This document shows positions 17,205-25,975 of a stretch of DNA of 50,230 bases, piece by piece. The stretch lies in contig VGZZ01000015.1 of assembly GCA_016872285.1 (NCBI GenBank), positions 1 to 50,230 on the forward strand, in the 5' to 3' direction. Within the stretch, counting starts at the first letter, position 1. Each line of letters opens with the position of its first letter. The stretch comes from SAR202 cluster bacterium (GTDB lineage: Bacteria > Chloroflexota > Dehalococcoidia > Lucifugimonadales > GCA-2712585). Made by a program: the position numbers and the translations under genes. Under the pieces are notes generated by a model, which had not been told where the DNA came from, made no database searches, and was given only the letters and a program-made list of their open reading frames with translations.

Positions 17205-18062
17205 ATGACGGAACGCAAGGGCAGGCTGGAAGGAAAGGTTGCAATTGTGACGGGGGCGGGGTCCAGCGGGCCGGGGGTGGGCAACGGCAAGGCGACGGCG
17301 ATACTATTCGCGAGGGAGGGGGCCAAGGTGCTGCTGGTAGACGCACTTCAGGAGAGGGCGGAGGAGACGCTGGGGCTGATTCGGAAGGAGGAAGGCGAGG
17401 TCCGACACGTCGGACTGCCCCGAATTATGGGCGATGGTGGGGCAGCGTCGGTGTTTCAGGCGGACGTGACGAAGGCCAGCGACTGCGCGGGGATGGTGGA
17501 GGCGGCGGTGAGTCGATACGGTCGATTGGACATTTTGGACAACAACGTTGGCATATCGCAGAGGGGGACGGTGCTGGAAGTGAGCGAGGAGAAGTGGGAC
17601 CAGGTGATGGCGGTGAACGTGAAGACTATTGTGCTGGCGAGCCGATACGCAATACCGGCGATGAAGAGGACAGGCGGCGGGTCGATTATCAACATATCGT
17701 CGATAGCAGGGCTAAGGGCGGGCGGGACGACGCCCTACAGCGCGTCCAAGGCGGCAGTGATAGGGCTGACGTTTTCCATGGCGGCGGACCACGGTCGGGA
17801 CGGGATTCGGGTCAACTGCATCGCGCCCGGGCTGCTGTACACTCCGATGGTGGCGCCTCGGATGGATGCGGACTTGAGGGAGCGCCGCAAGATGGCGGCG
17901 CCGCTGGGGACGGAGGGGACGGCGTGGGACGTGGCATGGGCGGCGGTGTTTTTGGCCAGCGACGAGTCGAGGTGGATAACGGGGGTGGTGCTGCCGGTGG
18001 ACGCGGGGCTGAGCGTGACGACGCCGATTTCGCAGACGCCGCTGGCGCAGCAGAGGCATTAG
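17205..18062 (+). CDS. SDR family oxidoreductase with palindromic insertion
   Basis: Classical short-chain dehydrogenase/reductase, 285 residues, NAD(P)-dependent. The start ATG has GGAGAG four bases upstream. The cofactor loop is TGAGSSGPGVGNGKA, with extra residues relative to the common TGxxxGxG. NNVG (113-116), Ser165/166 in INISSIAG and the YSASK pair Y178/K182 give a complete active site. Residues about 67-79 (VRHVGLPRIMGDG) appear to be an insertion before the usual ASVFQADVT. The DNA there contains two adjacent inverted repeats: GTCCGAC with GTCGGAC (17400-17415) and CTGCCCC with GGGGCAG (17415-17445). The enzyme may tolerate it because this is a surface loop in the fold. The substrate is unknown. 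Confidence 0.88.
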   Translation: MTERKGRLEGKVAIVTGAGSSGPGVGNGKATAILFAREGAKVLLVDALQERAEETLGLIRKEEGEVRHVGLPRIMGDGGAASVFQADVTKASDCAGMVEAAVSRYGRLDILDNNVGISQRGTVLEVSEEKWDQVMAVNVKTIVLASRYAIPAMKRTGGGSIINISSIAGLRAGGTTPYSASKAAVIGLTFSMAADHGRDGIRVNCIAPGLLYTPMVAPRMDADLRERRKMAAPLGTEGTAWDVAWAAVFLASDESRWITGVVLPVDAGLSVTTPISQTPLAQQRH

Positions 18063-18112
18063 ATTTTAGGGACTTCAATTTTTAAGCTTTTACGGTAATA
18101 GCTGAAAAAAGA

Positions 18113-18141
18113 TTGCAAAAGTCTCTAAGTATCCCTAATCT
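18113..18141 (+). promoter_or_regulatory. Candidate promoter of the GHKL-ATPase operon
   Basis: TTGCAA (18113-18118) and TAATCT (18136-18141) are 17 bases apart, about 75 bases before the GTG start at 18218. The surrounding sequence is AT-rich compared with flanking genes. Confidence 0.45.
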
Positions 18142-18217
18142 CTAGGGGTTTTCGTCGTATTTGGGCCATTTTCTCGTCAGCTTGTTGTCCTCTTTAGTCT
18201 TTTCTGGAGGAACAAAA

Positions 18218-19744
18218 GTGGTATTCCACCAAAGTAGTGTTAACTATCAAAATCTCATTCGTGATCTAGCCGAGATGTATCCCATCGAGGTCCCAGAGGT
18301 AGTAGTTATCGAGCTAATCGCAAATTCTCTGGATGCGAAGGCAACGCGGATTAGCGTTGAATACAACGCTCAACAGAAAGTGTTGGTCATTACGGATGAT
18401 GGACATGGAATGACTGCAAACCAATTTGGGGAATACCACGATTTTGCCGCAGGTCTAAAGTCTCGTGGCACTGGAATTGGGTTCGCTGGGGTGGGTGCAA
18501 AGATAAGCTTCAATGTGGCAGATAGAGTAATAACCGAAACTAGAGGGGATAGTTTCAGCGGAGGATCAGATTGGTATTTAGAATCAGCAAAGAAATTGGT
18601 TTGGAAAGAAATACAACCGTCACGTCTAAGGCTAAACGGTACGAGGGTGGAAGTTCAATTTCGGAAAGATGTGCAACCTCCTTACGACTCCACCGAGGAC
18701 TTAGTTAACTTAATTGCACGTAACTATTTGCCCTTACTAGATACCAAGTTTCTCCAACTATACGGGGCGCTGAAGCTGTATCCTGGCGGCCTCAGATTTG
18801 TCGTTAATGGACAAGAGATTGCTCCCAGCGATATCGCAAATACTTATCGGTTGGACAAGGTACACAGGTTTTACCCTGAAAAGAGCCGTAAGCGTTACGG
18901 GCATGGTATTTTTGGAATCGGCCTATCTGATTACCCGATAGGAGCCGGAATTTGTGGTGTTCTACTCTGCACTCGTGGGAAGGTCGTTAAAGCCGACTTT
19001 CTAGGGCAGTTTCCAGGTGCCCTAGGTACGAGGATATTGGGGATAGTTGAGGTTCCACCTTTTGTGGACTATCTCACGACTGCAAAAACTGACTTTATCC
19101 GCAGTAGAGGAAAGTTAAAGGAATTTGAGTCGTTTTATGACCCCATCCGACAGGAATTCAAAGCATGGCTCAAGGATGTGGGTGTAGAACAGCCAGAAGT
19201 AGCCGCACCAGATGAGGCTGCAAAGTTGGAGAGAGAGCTTAGAAAAATTATAGATGAAGTTCCAGAACTGTCCGAGTTTTTTGGTTTTAGAGTCAGAAGA
19301 GAAGTACCTCATAGTGATGAGAACGGTTCCATGAAGGCCGAGACACATGAAGGTATTCAGCACACTTTTCCTATGGGAGAGGGAGAAAAAGGGGACAATC
19401 CAGGGCCGTTAGACATTGGGGAAGATCCTGGACAGACTTTAGAGGAGGCAAAAGATACAGGAACGCAGAAGGCTACACCAATAGGAAGAACTTCAAAAAG
19501 AGGGCCGAAGATCGCGTTTGCATCGGCTCCTGAGCGTATTGATCTCGCTTGGGCAGATGGGAACACTGTGATGATAAACACTGGGCATCCCGGCTATGAA
19601 AAATCGCGTTCCAATCCATCAGCACGGAATTTGCACAACATATTCTCCATAGCTGGCGCAGTCCAAAAAGTGTTAGTAAGTCCAGATGGGAAAGTTGATG
19701 CAGTTTTTGTGGACAGAATGATTGCAGCCTGGGGCAGGAAATGA
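18218..19744 (+). CDS. GHKL ATPase, MutL/MORC/Hsp90-like
   Basis: ATP-binding protein of 508 residues. The GTG start is chosen because GGAGG (18206-18210) lies seven bases upstream; the frame also extends to a TTG at 18161 without a ribosome site. GHKL motifs are clear: N-box with E32 and N36 in IELIANSLDA, G1 motif DDGHGM (60-65), G2 motif GTGIGFAGVGAK (84-95). The middle region ends with VPPFVDYLTTAKTDF, matching the S5-type transducer domain with its catalytic Lys loop in MutL/MORC proteins. A charged linker (about 330-430) leads to a C-terminal block containing VMINTGHPGY and RNLHNIFSIAGAV, seen in prokaryotic MORC-like ATPases. No nuclease motif is visible. It is the first gene of a three-gene operon, overlapping the next by ATGA. 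The operon is AT-richer than flanking genes, consistent with horizontal transfer. A role as ATP-driven clamp on DNA or protein complexes is inference. Confidence 0.82.
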   Translation: MVFHQSSVNYQNLIRDLAEMYPIEVPEVVVIELIANSLDAKATRISVEYNAQQKVLVITDDGHGMTANQFGEYHDFAAGLKSRGTGIGFAGVGAKISFNVADRVITETRGDSFSGGSDWYLESAKKLVWKEIQPSRLRLNGTRVEVQFRKDVQPPYDSTEDLVNLIARNYLPLLDTKFLQLYGALKLYPGGLRFVVNGQEIAPSDIANTYRLDKVHRFYPEKSRKRYGHGIFGIGLSDYPIGAGICGVLLCTRGKVVKADFLGQFPGALGTRILGIVEVPPFVDYLTTAKTDFIRSRGKLKEFESFYDPIRQEFKAWLKDVGVEQPEVAAPDEAAKLERELRKIIDEVPELSEFFGFRVRREVPHSDENGSMKAETHEGIQHTFPMGEGEKGDNPGPLDIGEDPGQTLEEAKDTGTQKATPIGRTSKRGPKIAFASAPERIDLAWADGNTVMINTGHPGYEKSRSNPSARNLHNIFSIAGAVQKVLVSPDGKVDAVFVDRMIAAWGRK

Positions 19745-20226
19745 CGAATAGAAAATTAACATTCATTTCGTTTGAGCCCGTTCAGGGCCATTTTAGAGGA
19801 CTGCTTTCTTTGGATGGGATTCTGTCAAAATCCTGGGATGCAGAGAAAATCACAAGCCAGGCGGCGACTGTGTATGAAAACCATATTGCGAAAATGCGTC
19901 AGGTATTTGCCGAAATATATGGCCTCCGAAAGGCACGTAGGCTTACACCCGCTCGAAAGGTCTGGGAGATGGGGGACTATATTTTTGCTCTAAGAAATTC
20001 TTTGGATTCTATGTCTTTGGAAATCGACAGTATTTACCACCATCTCGAACGAGATTTAGGTGCAAAGCGAAAGTGGCTTGAAAAGGCGATTATCCTGAGG
20101 CGTTATGTGCATAGGGCAGACATGATACCTGAGGATCTAAACTGGGGAAGACTTGAGAAGGGAACGAGGAAAGCTGCGGAGATGATTTCAAAGGGCCTGG
20201 CACTGCCCAAACGTGGAAGGAAGTGA
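19741..20226 (+). CDS. Unrecognised 161-residue helical protein of the GHKL operon
   Basis: I do not recognise this family. The start ATG overlaps the stop of the GHKL ATPase gene in ATGA, so translation is coupled. The protein is basic, lacks signal peptide, membrane segment and cysteine pairs, and from about residue 35 onward looks almost entirely alpha-helical, with a motif-like stretch around LGAKRKWLEKAIILRRYV that could be a helix-turn-helix or an interaction helix. The first 30 residues (ISFEPVQGHFRGLLSLDG) may form a small strand-rich portion. It most likely bridges the ATPase and the DNA-binding protein encoded after it. That role is inferred from operon position only. Confidence 0.7.
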   Translation: MTNRKLTFISFEPVQGHFRGLLSLDGILSKSWDAEKITSQAATVYENHIAKMRQVFAEIYGLRKARRLTPARKVWEMGDYIFALRNSLDSMSLEIDSIYHHLERDLGAKRKWLEKAIILRRYVHRADMIPEDLNWGRLEKGTRKAAEMISKGLALPKRGRK

Positions 20227-21758
20227 TGGATGACCTTGATTTAAGTTACTACCTCTCAGAGTTCTCGTCATATAACCACGCATTCCAGATTTCTGATGTC
20301 CTTGACCGCGTTGAGTCTAGTGGAAGTGAAGAGATTTTAAGGCACTTTTTCTGGAATGATCCCCGGTTCATCCGCTTAGGCGAGAGGGATAAAGGGCAGG
20401 AATACTTCATAACTGACAAAGCATTATTTCTTTGGCTTGCTAACCTGAACATTAGAATTGCGGAAACTAAACCCTTTATTCAGCACACAAAACTGACATT
20501 AACTCAACTGAAGCCCAAGCTGTCTTCGTTGCTTATTCGGGATGGTAGCCTGCCAATAATAAATCAGGTCATAGAATATGGATCGCAATATGGGTTGATA
20601 AAACGTTCGATAAATCCTGAATGCGTAGTTTTTCCTATTGCTCACTTTTTGTCTCTTTTTAGTGATAAGACGAGGTGCAGAGCCGCCCGCTTAATGTTGG
20701 CATTGGCTGATAAGGAGACGAGACAGAAACTCTTGAGTCGGTTACTTGTGGATCATATGGAGCTTGCCTTTTCAAAGCTTGATGCGAGAACGGTTCTAAT
20801 CGTAAAGCAGCGGGAAGGCATTTTTAATCATCCAACGAGAACACTCGAGGAAATTGGCAAGGACTTGTCTGTGACAAGGGAAAGGGTAAGGCAAATCCAG
20901 GCCAAATTTTTTAAGAAGATGAAGCATCCAACACGGAGAACCCCATTACTGCTCCAATTTGAGTGTGATTTGATACAAAATAGGGGCACTCTATTGGTAG
21001 ATACAAACACTGTAGAAGGTTCTCTGAGAAGATTTGTGACTAAGTGCCTTGACGTCCCACACGCAGATTTTGACGAAATAGGGGTATCGTTGTTGGGGGC
21101 CAAATGGTTTGATATTAGCAATTTCAAAAACTCTTTCTGGCGGATCAAACCCGTGGAGGCACTAGGGTTATTTGGAGAGCTACTAGAGGCTAAAAGCGGT
21201 CTATCTCTAGCAGATACGGACGTTCAGGAATTATTTGATAGGATGAATTTACGTAAGGTACACGAATTGACGCGTGGACAAAGGGTGCACCTTGTCCTCA
21301 AACAGATTGGGCGTCCTGCTCACTACTCGGAAGTCACTGAAATACATAACAAGATGTTTCCAGACAGTGCGACAACGCAACGCAACATTCATGCGACTCT
21401 TTCTTATGAACAGCATGGCGTAGTCTGGATTGGAATGCGCGGAACGTTTGCGTTAGAGGAGTGGGGTTACGAAAAACCCGCAAAGGGTCTATATGAAACA
21501 GTCGCAGATATAGTTAATGAAATCTATATGGACACAGAAAAACCCGTGTCCTTTGCAACCATTGTTGCGGAGATGGGTAAATACCGCAAACTGGTTAATC
21601 AATCGAGCCTTGTCTTTGCGGCTCACTTTAATCCTCAGGTCAAACGTGTTGCTAAAGATGCATTTGTTCCTAAGGGCCTGGAAGATGACGTAGTGTCTGA
21701 CATGTCGGAGGACGAGCTGGATAATTTACTCCGGGAATTTGAAGATAAAGTGGCTTGA
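20226..21758 (+). CDS. Sigma-region-4-like HTH plus HARE-HTH DNA-binding protein
   Basis: Multi-HTH protein of 510 residues. The start ATG at 20226 overlaps the previous stop (TGATG) and has GGAAGG five bases upstream; a GTG at 20223 is the alternative. An N-terminal segment (about 20-80, including FFWNDPRFIRLG) looks like a winged helix. Residues 185-235 are very close to sigma-70 region 4: TLEEIGKDLSVTRERVRQIQAK is split here by convention at residues 207-227. Residues 350-414 fit a HARE-HTH winged helix, with GRPAHYSEV and the strand GMRGTFALEEWG. There is no region 2, so it is not a normal sigma factor. HARE-HTH domains are known from restriction, DNA-modification and chromatin contexts. 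As last gene of the GHKL operon it is likely the DNA-recognition component. The C terminus is acidic. Confidence 0.8.
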   Translation: MDDLDLSYYLSEFSSYNHAFQISDVLDRVESSGSEEILRHFFWNDPRFIRLGERDKGQEYFITDKALFLWLANLNIRIAETKPFIQHTKLTLTQLKPKLSSLLIRDGSLPIINQVIEYGSQYGLIKRSINPECVVFPIAHFLSLFSDKTRCRAARLMLALADKETRQKLLSRLLVDHMELAFSKLDARTVLIVKQREGIFNHPTRTLEEIGKDLSVTRERVRQIQAKFFKKMKHPTRRTPLLLQFECDLIQNRGTLLVDTNTVEGSLRRFVTKCLDVPHADFDEIGVSLLGAKWFDISNFKNSFWRIKPVEALGLFGELLEAKSGLSLADTDVQELFDRMNLRKVHELTRGQRVHLVLKQIGRPAHYSEVTEIHNKMFPDSATTQRNIHATLSYEQHGVVWIGMRGTFALEEWGYEKPAKGLYETVADIVNEIYMDTEKPVSFATIVAEMGKYRKLVNQSSLVFAAHFNPQVKRVAKDAFVPKGLEDDVVSDMSEDELDNLLREFEDKVA

Positions 21759-21784
21759 GCAGTTCAGCCAGATAGCGGTGCAGA

Positions 21785-23203
21785 ATGTCATTGAACAAAG
21801 AATTGGCGTTTAAGCCGGCGTGGGAGCTGAGGGGGATGCTGGCGGCGCGGAAGGTGTCGTCGGTGGAGGTGACGGAGGTTTATCTGCGGCGCATCGAGGC
21901 CATGAACTCGAAGCTGAACGCGTACTTGACGGTGGACGGGGAGGGAGCAATGGCGCAGGCCCGGGAGGCGGACAGGCGGCTGGCGAAGGGCGATAAGGCG
22001 CTGCTGCTGGGGGTGCCGATAGCGATTAAGGACCTGGAGTTGACGAAGGGGCTGAGGACGACGATGGGGTCGCTGGTATATAAGGATTTTATGCCGGACT
22101 GGGATGGGGCGGTGAGCGAGCGGGTGAAGAGGGCGGGGGCGGTGGTGCTGGGGAAGACAAACACGCCGGAGTTTGGGTTTGCGGGGACGAATGAGAACCG
22201 GCTGGGAGATGCGTGCCGCAACCCCTGGGACGTGTCGCGGACTAGTGGGGGGTCCAGTGGGGGGAGCGCTGCGGCGGTGGCGTCGGGTCTGTGTGCGCTG
22301 GCGACGGGGAGCGATGGCGGAGGGTCGATTCGCATACCGGCGAGCTTCTGCGGGATTTACGGAATAAAGCCGACGCTGGGACGGATACCTCGGTTCGGTG
22401 GGTTGGGGAAACCGGCGCCGAACCTGACGTCGCAGTCGGGGCCGCTGACTCGGACGGTGCGGGACTCGGCGCTGTTATTGCAGGCGCTGGCGGGGCCTGA
22501 CGAGCGGGACGTCATGTCGATGCGGGAAACGCCGCCGGACTTTGTCGCGTCGCTCAAGCAAGGAGTCAAGGGACTGAGGGTGGCGTGGAGCGGGGACCTG
22601 GGGTACGCAGCGGTGGAGCCGGAAGTGGAGGCTATCGCGAGGAAGGGGGCGATGGCGCTGGGAGAGCTGGGGTGCGAGGTGGAGGAGCCTGGGCTGTCGT
22701 TGGAGTACCCGCTGCTGGACTTCGTGAGCATTTTTTCGACGGGCGGGTACGCGTCGTACGGGCACTTGCAATTGGAGCATGAGGATAAGTTGACGGACTA
22801 TGTCATTGAGAACTTTGAGCGGGGGAAGAAGGTCAGCGGGTTGGAGTACGCGAGGTCGCTGAACGCGGTGATGAGGATGACGGCGCAGGTTAGCCAGTGG
22901 ATGGATAAGTACGACTTGCTGGTGACGCCGACGATGGCGGTGGCGGCGTTCGCCGTGGGGAAGAACCCGGCGGAGATAGCGGGGAGGAAAGCGTACCCTC
23001 GATGGGACTTTATGCCGTACACGCCTGTGTTCAACCTGACGGGACAGCCGGCGGCTAGCGCGCCGTGCGGGTTTACGTCAGGTGGGCTGCCGGTGGGACT
23101 TCACATAATAGGACGGCGAGGGGCGGAGGCTACGGTACTTAGGGCGTCGGCGGCGCTGGAGTCGGCGAGGCCGTGGTCGGGGCAGGCGCCGGCGGTGTCG
23201 TAG
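21785..23203 (+). CDS. Amidase (amidase signature family)
   Basis: Amidase of 472 residues with a canonical triad: K82 in IAIKDLEL, cis-Ser S157 in [10 protein letters not shown], and nucleophile S181 in [11 protein letters not shown], where the usual DTGGS is DGGGS. It belongs to the same family as the genes at 10663 and 29735 but is not their closest duplicate, because the substrate-binding region after residue 200 differs strongly. It follows the GHKL operon by 26 bases and returns abruptly to GC-rich codon use, so it is probably a chance neighbour marking the edge of the acquired segment. There is no clear Shine-Dalgarno sequence before the ATG. Likely substrates are carboxamides; GatA is excluded only by lack of gatBC. 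Confidence 0.9.
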   Translation: MSLNKELAFKPAWELRGMLAARKVSSVEVTEVYLRRIEAMNSKLNAYLTVDGEGAMAQAREADRRLAKGDKALLLGVPIAIKDLELTKGLRTTMGSLVYKDFMPDWDGAVSERVKRAGAVVLGKTNTPEFGFAGTNENRLGDACRNPWDVSRTSGGSSGGSAAAVASGLCALATGSDGGGSIRIPASFCGIYGIKPTLGRIPRFGGLGKPAPNLTSQSGPLTRTVRDSALLLQALAGPDERDVMSMRETPPDFVASLKQGVKGLRVAWSGDLGYAAVEPEVEAIARKGAMALGELGCEVEEPGLSLEYPLLDFVSIFSTGGYASYGHLQLEHEDKLTDYVIENFERGKKVSGLEYARSLNAVMRMTAQVSQWMDKYDLLVTPTMAVAAFAVGKNPAEIAGRKAYPRWDFMPYTPVFNLTGQPAASAPCGFTSGGLPVGLHIIGRRGAEATVLRASAALESARPWSGQAPAVS

Positions 23204-23300
23204 GTGTGAGGGAAGCGAGATAGGGGTTTTGATATCGATAGGGCGGCGGCGATGACGCGGTCCAGATTAGGAAGTGCGCCTATCGTACAGTCGTTTTGTA

Positions 23301-23330
23301 TTGACTTTATCAAGCACAGTGTGGTATGTG
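23301..23330 (+). promoter_or_regulatory. Weak candidate promoter of the surface protein gene
   Basis: TTGACT (23301-23306) and TATGTG (23325-23330) are 18 bases apart, about 100 bases before the start of the surface protein. The -10 is poor. Confidence 0.3.
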
Positions 23331-23431
23331 ACGCTGGCTCTAAAAGGACTAGTACATTTGGACTATTAGTAACAGACCTAGAGGGATGGTTTGTCGAACA
23401 GAAATAGGAAAGCCTAGCTGGTAGCGTGCAA

Positions 23432-25852
23432 ATGAAAAATATTTCATCGGTAGCGAGATGGGCCGCCACCTCAAGAGGGGTGGCGCTTTCTATTGCCCTG
23501 GCAGTGGCGTTGACGGTAGTCCTAATCTTCACGTCGGACAGCGCCAGCGCGGTAAATCTAACGGTTAACAACCTGCCGAACAGCGTGACCCAGGGCCAGT
23601 CGCTTCAGTTCAAGCTTAACCTGGATATATCTCCGACGGAACTGATTCCTGTTCAGAGCCTGGAGATGGTGATTGATGGGCCAGGGACCACTTCCGATAT
23701 AACAGTTACCTTTACCCCCTATGGAACCGTGACGACGGGCGACCCTCACGTTTCACTGGCGCTATGCTCTTCATGTCTTGGGGGAGCGGGCACGGGGTAC
23801 GGGCTTCTACAAGGGACTAGAGTAGGATATCAAAGCAGCAGCACGTTCAATTTTGGTTATGGCTACGGTTATGGATTTGGGACTGTAAATCCAGTAGTTA
23901 CCAAATTTGAGTACAACGTAACGTTAAACACCGGCGCGGCCCCGCAGATGACTACTGGATCGTACGGCGTTACATTCAAGCTGAATACGGGAGACATAGC
24001 TAAACCGAACTTTACCTCCAGCGTCTCCAACTTCCAGATTACCGCCCCGCCGATTATACCTCCTACGCCGACGAACACACCGCTGCCGCCCCCGGCGGCC
24101 CAGGTGGAGGACGTAGCCGATACAGTGCAGGACCTGCCGCTTGAACAGGCTGCCAAGGTGGTGGGAGGACTGAGCGGCGAGCTGGCGGCGGCGGTTATCA
24201 CCGACATCGCCGAAAATGTAAGCGCGCAGCAAGCTGCTGAAATAGTGTCAAGCTTGACTAACATAAAGGCGGCGGAGGTGATACAGAACGTCACCCCTGA
24301 AGTGGCCACCAAGGTGGCGGAAGAGATGGCCAACACTAACGCCAAGGCCGCCGCGACGATATTGGAGACGGTGCCGCCTGAGAAGGCTGCCCAGGTCATA
24401 GAAAAGACCACCATTGACGCAGCTACCAAGATCATCGACCAGGCCAGCGACGTAGGGGCCGGCGCAATACTGAGCAAGGCGTCGGCGCTGGCCGGCGCGG
24501 ACATTGTGGAGGCGCTGGATATTGAGAAGGCCGCGCCGGTCATGGACAACGTAGAACCGAAGAAGGCCGGCGCGATTATGGCAACGGTGGACACGGAGAC
24601 CAAGGTGAACCTGGTTAAGAACATGTCGAAGTTCGCTCTAATAAACACGCTGTCTGAAACGCCGATTCTAGCCATAAAAGAGATAAGCATAGATCTCTTG
24701 TTACAGACCCTGCCGCAGTTGCCAGCCTCGCAACTGGTGATAACGGACCCGCCGAAGTTGAACCCGTTCCTGCCGCCTCAGGCGCCGTTCTCGGAGCCGA
24801 CGAATCCGAACCTGGTGACCTACTCTGCGCAGACGTCAGAAGGGGACTGGGGCACCCTGGTAAGTAGCCCTGCGCCCCTTCATAAGATTCTCGGCAAGTT
24901 CAACAAGAGCCTGTCCTCTGTGAAGATTGGTGTGGAGAACGTGATCTTCCGGCCGACAAACGTGCCCAACCTTCCTGATGGGGTCACGCCGGTGGAGTTC
25001 TTCAGGCTGACTATGGAGAACGCGCAGCCCCAGGACCTCGTGGCCAGCCACGTGACGTTCTTTGTAACACAGCAGGTGATGGCGGCCAACCAGTTCCACA
25101 AATGGGGCATTCTGCTGCACCGGTATAACGAAGCCACTGGAAAGTGGGAGACGCTGGAGACCACCCGTATAGCTGAAGATTCAGCGAAGGTGTACTACAG
25201 CACCGTGGTGCCCGGGTTCTCGCTCTTCGCGATATCCGGCACTAAGACAGCAGCAACAACACGGTTTGAGGTGACTAACCTCCAGGTGCCATCACAGGTC
25301 ATCGTCGGCCAGACGGCAAATATAAGCGCCGACATTAAGAACGTCAGCGCCGAGGAGCGCAGCTATACAGCCGTACTTTACCTGGACAACGCGGCGGAGG
25401 CGGTGCAGACGGTGCAGATTGGCGCCGGGAAGAGCTTGAAGGTGAGCTTCGGCGTGCAGGCGCCGCTGGGACAGCACACCGTGCGTCTAGAGAAGCAGAG
25501 CGCCAGCTATAGAGTCACTACTCAGCCGGCTGCCACCGCGACCCCGACACCGACCCGGACGCCCACGGCGACGCTGCCCGGGCCCACGGCCACCCCAACG
25601 GCTACCATGCCTGCGCCCACGGCGACGCCGACGACGGCCCCAGTCGCGACAGCTACTCCTACGGCTACAACGGCCCCGGCGCCTACACCTACGCCGACGG
25701 TCACGCCTACTACGCCGCCCGAAGAGGACGACGGAGGGATAAGCGCGGGCGCGGTGATACTGATAGTGCTGGTGGTGGCCGGAGGGGCGGCTCTCGCCTA
25801 CGGCGGATACACACTGTACCGCCGCCGCCAGGGCGGAGCGGCCGGGCCGTAG
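23432..25852 (+). CDS. Modular surface protein: helical repeats, PGF-pre-PGF-like and CARDB-like domains, TM anchor
   Basis: Secreted, membrane-anchored protein of 806 residues. The signal peptide has a hydrophobic core about residues 17-34 and likely cleaves after SASA (about 40). A beta-rich N-terminal domain (to about 205, with Gly/Tyr-rich FGYGYGYGFG) is followed by a short Pro/Thr linker. Residues about 225-440 form many short helical repeats of the type AA-x-hh-x-x-h (EQAAKVV, QQAAEIV, EKAAQVI), like a superhelix of the MgtE-N kind. Residues about 530-615 match a PGF-pre-PGF-like domain, ending in VVPGFSLFAISGT. A CARDB-like Ig domain follows (about 615-690), then a TPT/ATA linker and one C-terminal TM helix (about 770-795) before a short basic tail. 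The ATG at 23432 or the GTG at 23426 could be the start. It probably spans the cell envelope as a structural or adhesive protein. Confidence 0.82.
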   Translation: MKNISSVARWAATSRGVALSIALAVALTVVLIFTSDSASAVNLTVNNLPNSVTQGQSLQFKLNLDISPTELIPVQSLEMVIDGPGTTSDITVTFTPYGTVTTGDPHVSLALCSSCLGGAGTGYGLLQGTRVGYQSSSTFNFGYGYGYGFGTVNPVVTKFEYNVTLNTGAAPQMTTGSYGVTFKLNTGDIAKPNFTSSVSNFQITAPPIIPPTPTNTPLPPPAAQVEDVADTVQDLPLEQAAKVVGGLSGELAAAVITDIAENVSAQQAAEIVSSLTNIKAAEVIQNVTPEVATKVAEEMANTNAKAAATILETVPPEKAAQVIEKTTIDAATKIIDQASDVGAGAILSKASALAGADIVEALDIEKAAPVMDNVEPKKAGAIMATVDTETKVNLVKNMSKFALINTLSETPILAIKEISIDLLLQTLPQLPASQLVITDPPKLNPFLPPQAPFSEPTNPNLVTYSAQTSEGDWGTLVSSPAPLHKILGKFNKSLSSVKIGVENVIFRPTNVPNLPDGVTPVEFFRLTMENAQPQDLVASHVTFFVTQQVMAANQFHKWGILLHRYNEATGKWETLETTRIAEDSAKVYYSTVVPGFSLFAISGTKTAATTRFEVTNLQVPSQVIVGQTANISADIKNVSAEERSYTAVLYLDNAAEAVQTVQIGAGKSLKVSFGVQAPLGQHTVRLEKQSASYRVTTQPAATATPTPTRTPTATLPGPTATPTATMPAPTATPTTAPVATATPTATTAPAPTPTPTVTPTTPPEEDDGGISAGAVILIVLVVAGGAALAYGGYTLYRRRQGGAAGP

Positions 25853-25874
25853 GGCCTAAACAACGGAATGAATG

Positions 25875-25911
25875 AGTGACGCCCCGTGCAAACGGGGCGT
25901 CACTGTTTTTT
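25875..25911 (+). terminator. Intrinsic terminator after the surface protein gene
   Basis: A perfect 13-bp stem (25875-25887 with 25892-25904, loop GCAA) is followed by GTTTTTT. Confidence 0.92.
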
Positions 25912-25975
25912 GGAGGTTGACCTATACCGGGCAATCGATTAGGTTGGTGGCTAACCTTATCGAGAGTATCTACAG

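Noticed and set aside
20226-21758. Functional sigma factor
   Set aside because: Only a region-4-like HTH is present; region 2 (core and -10 binding) is absent.
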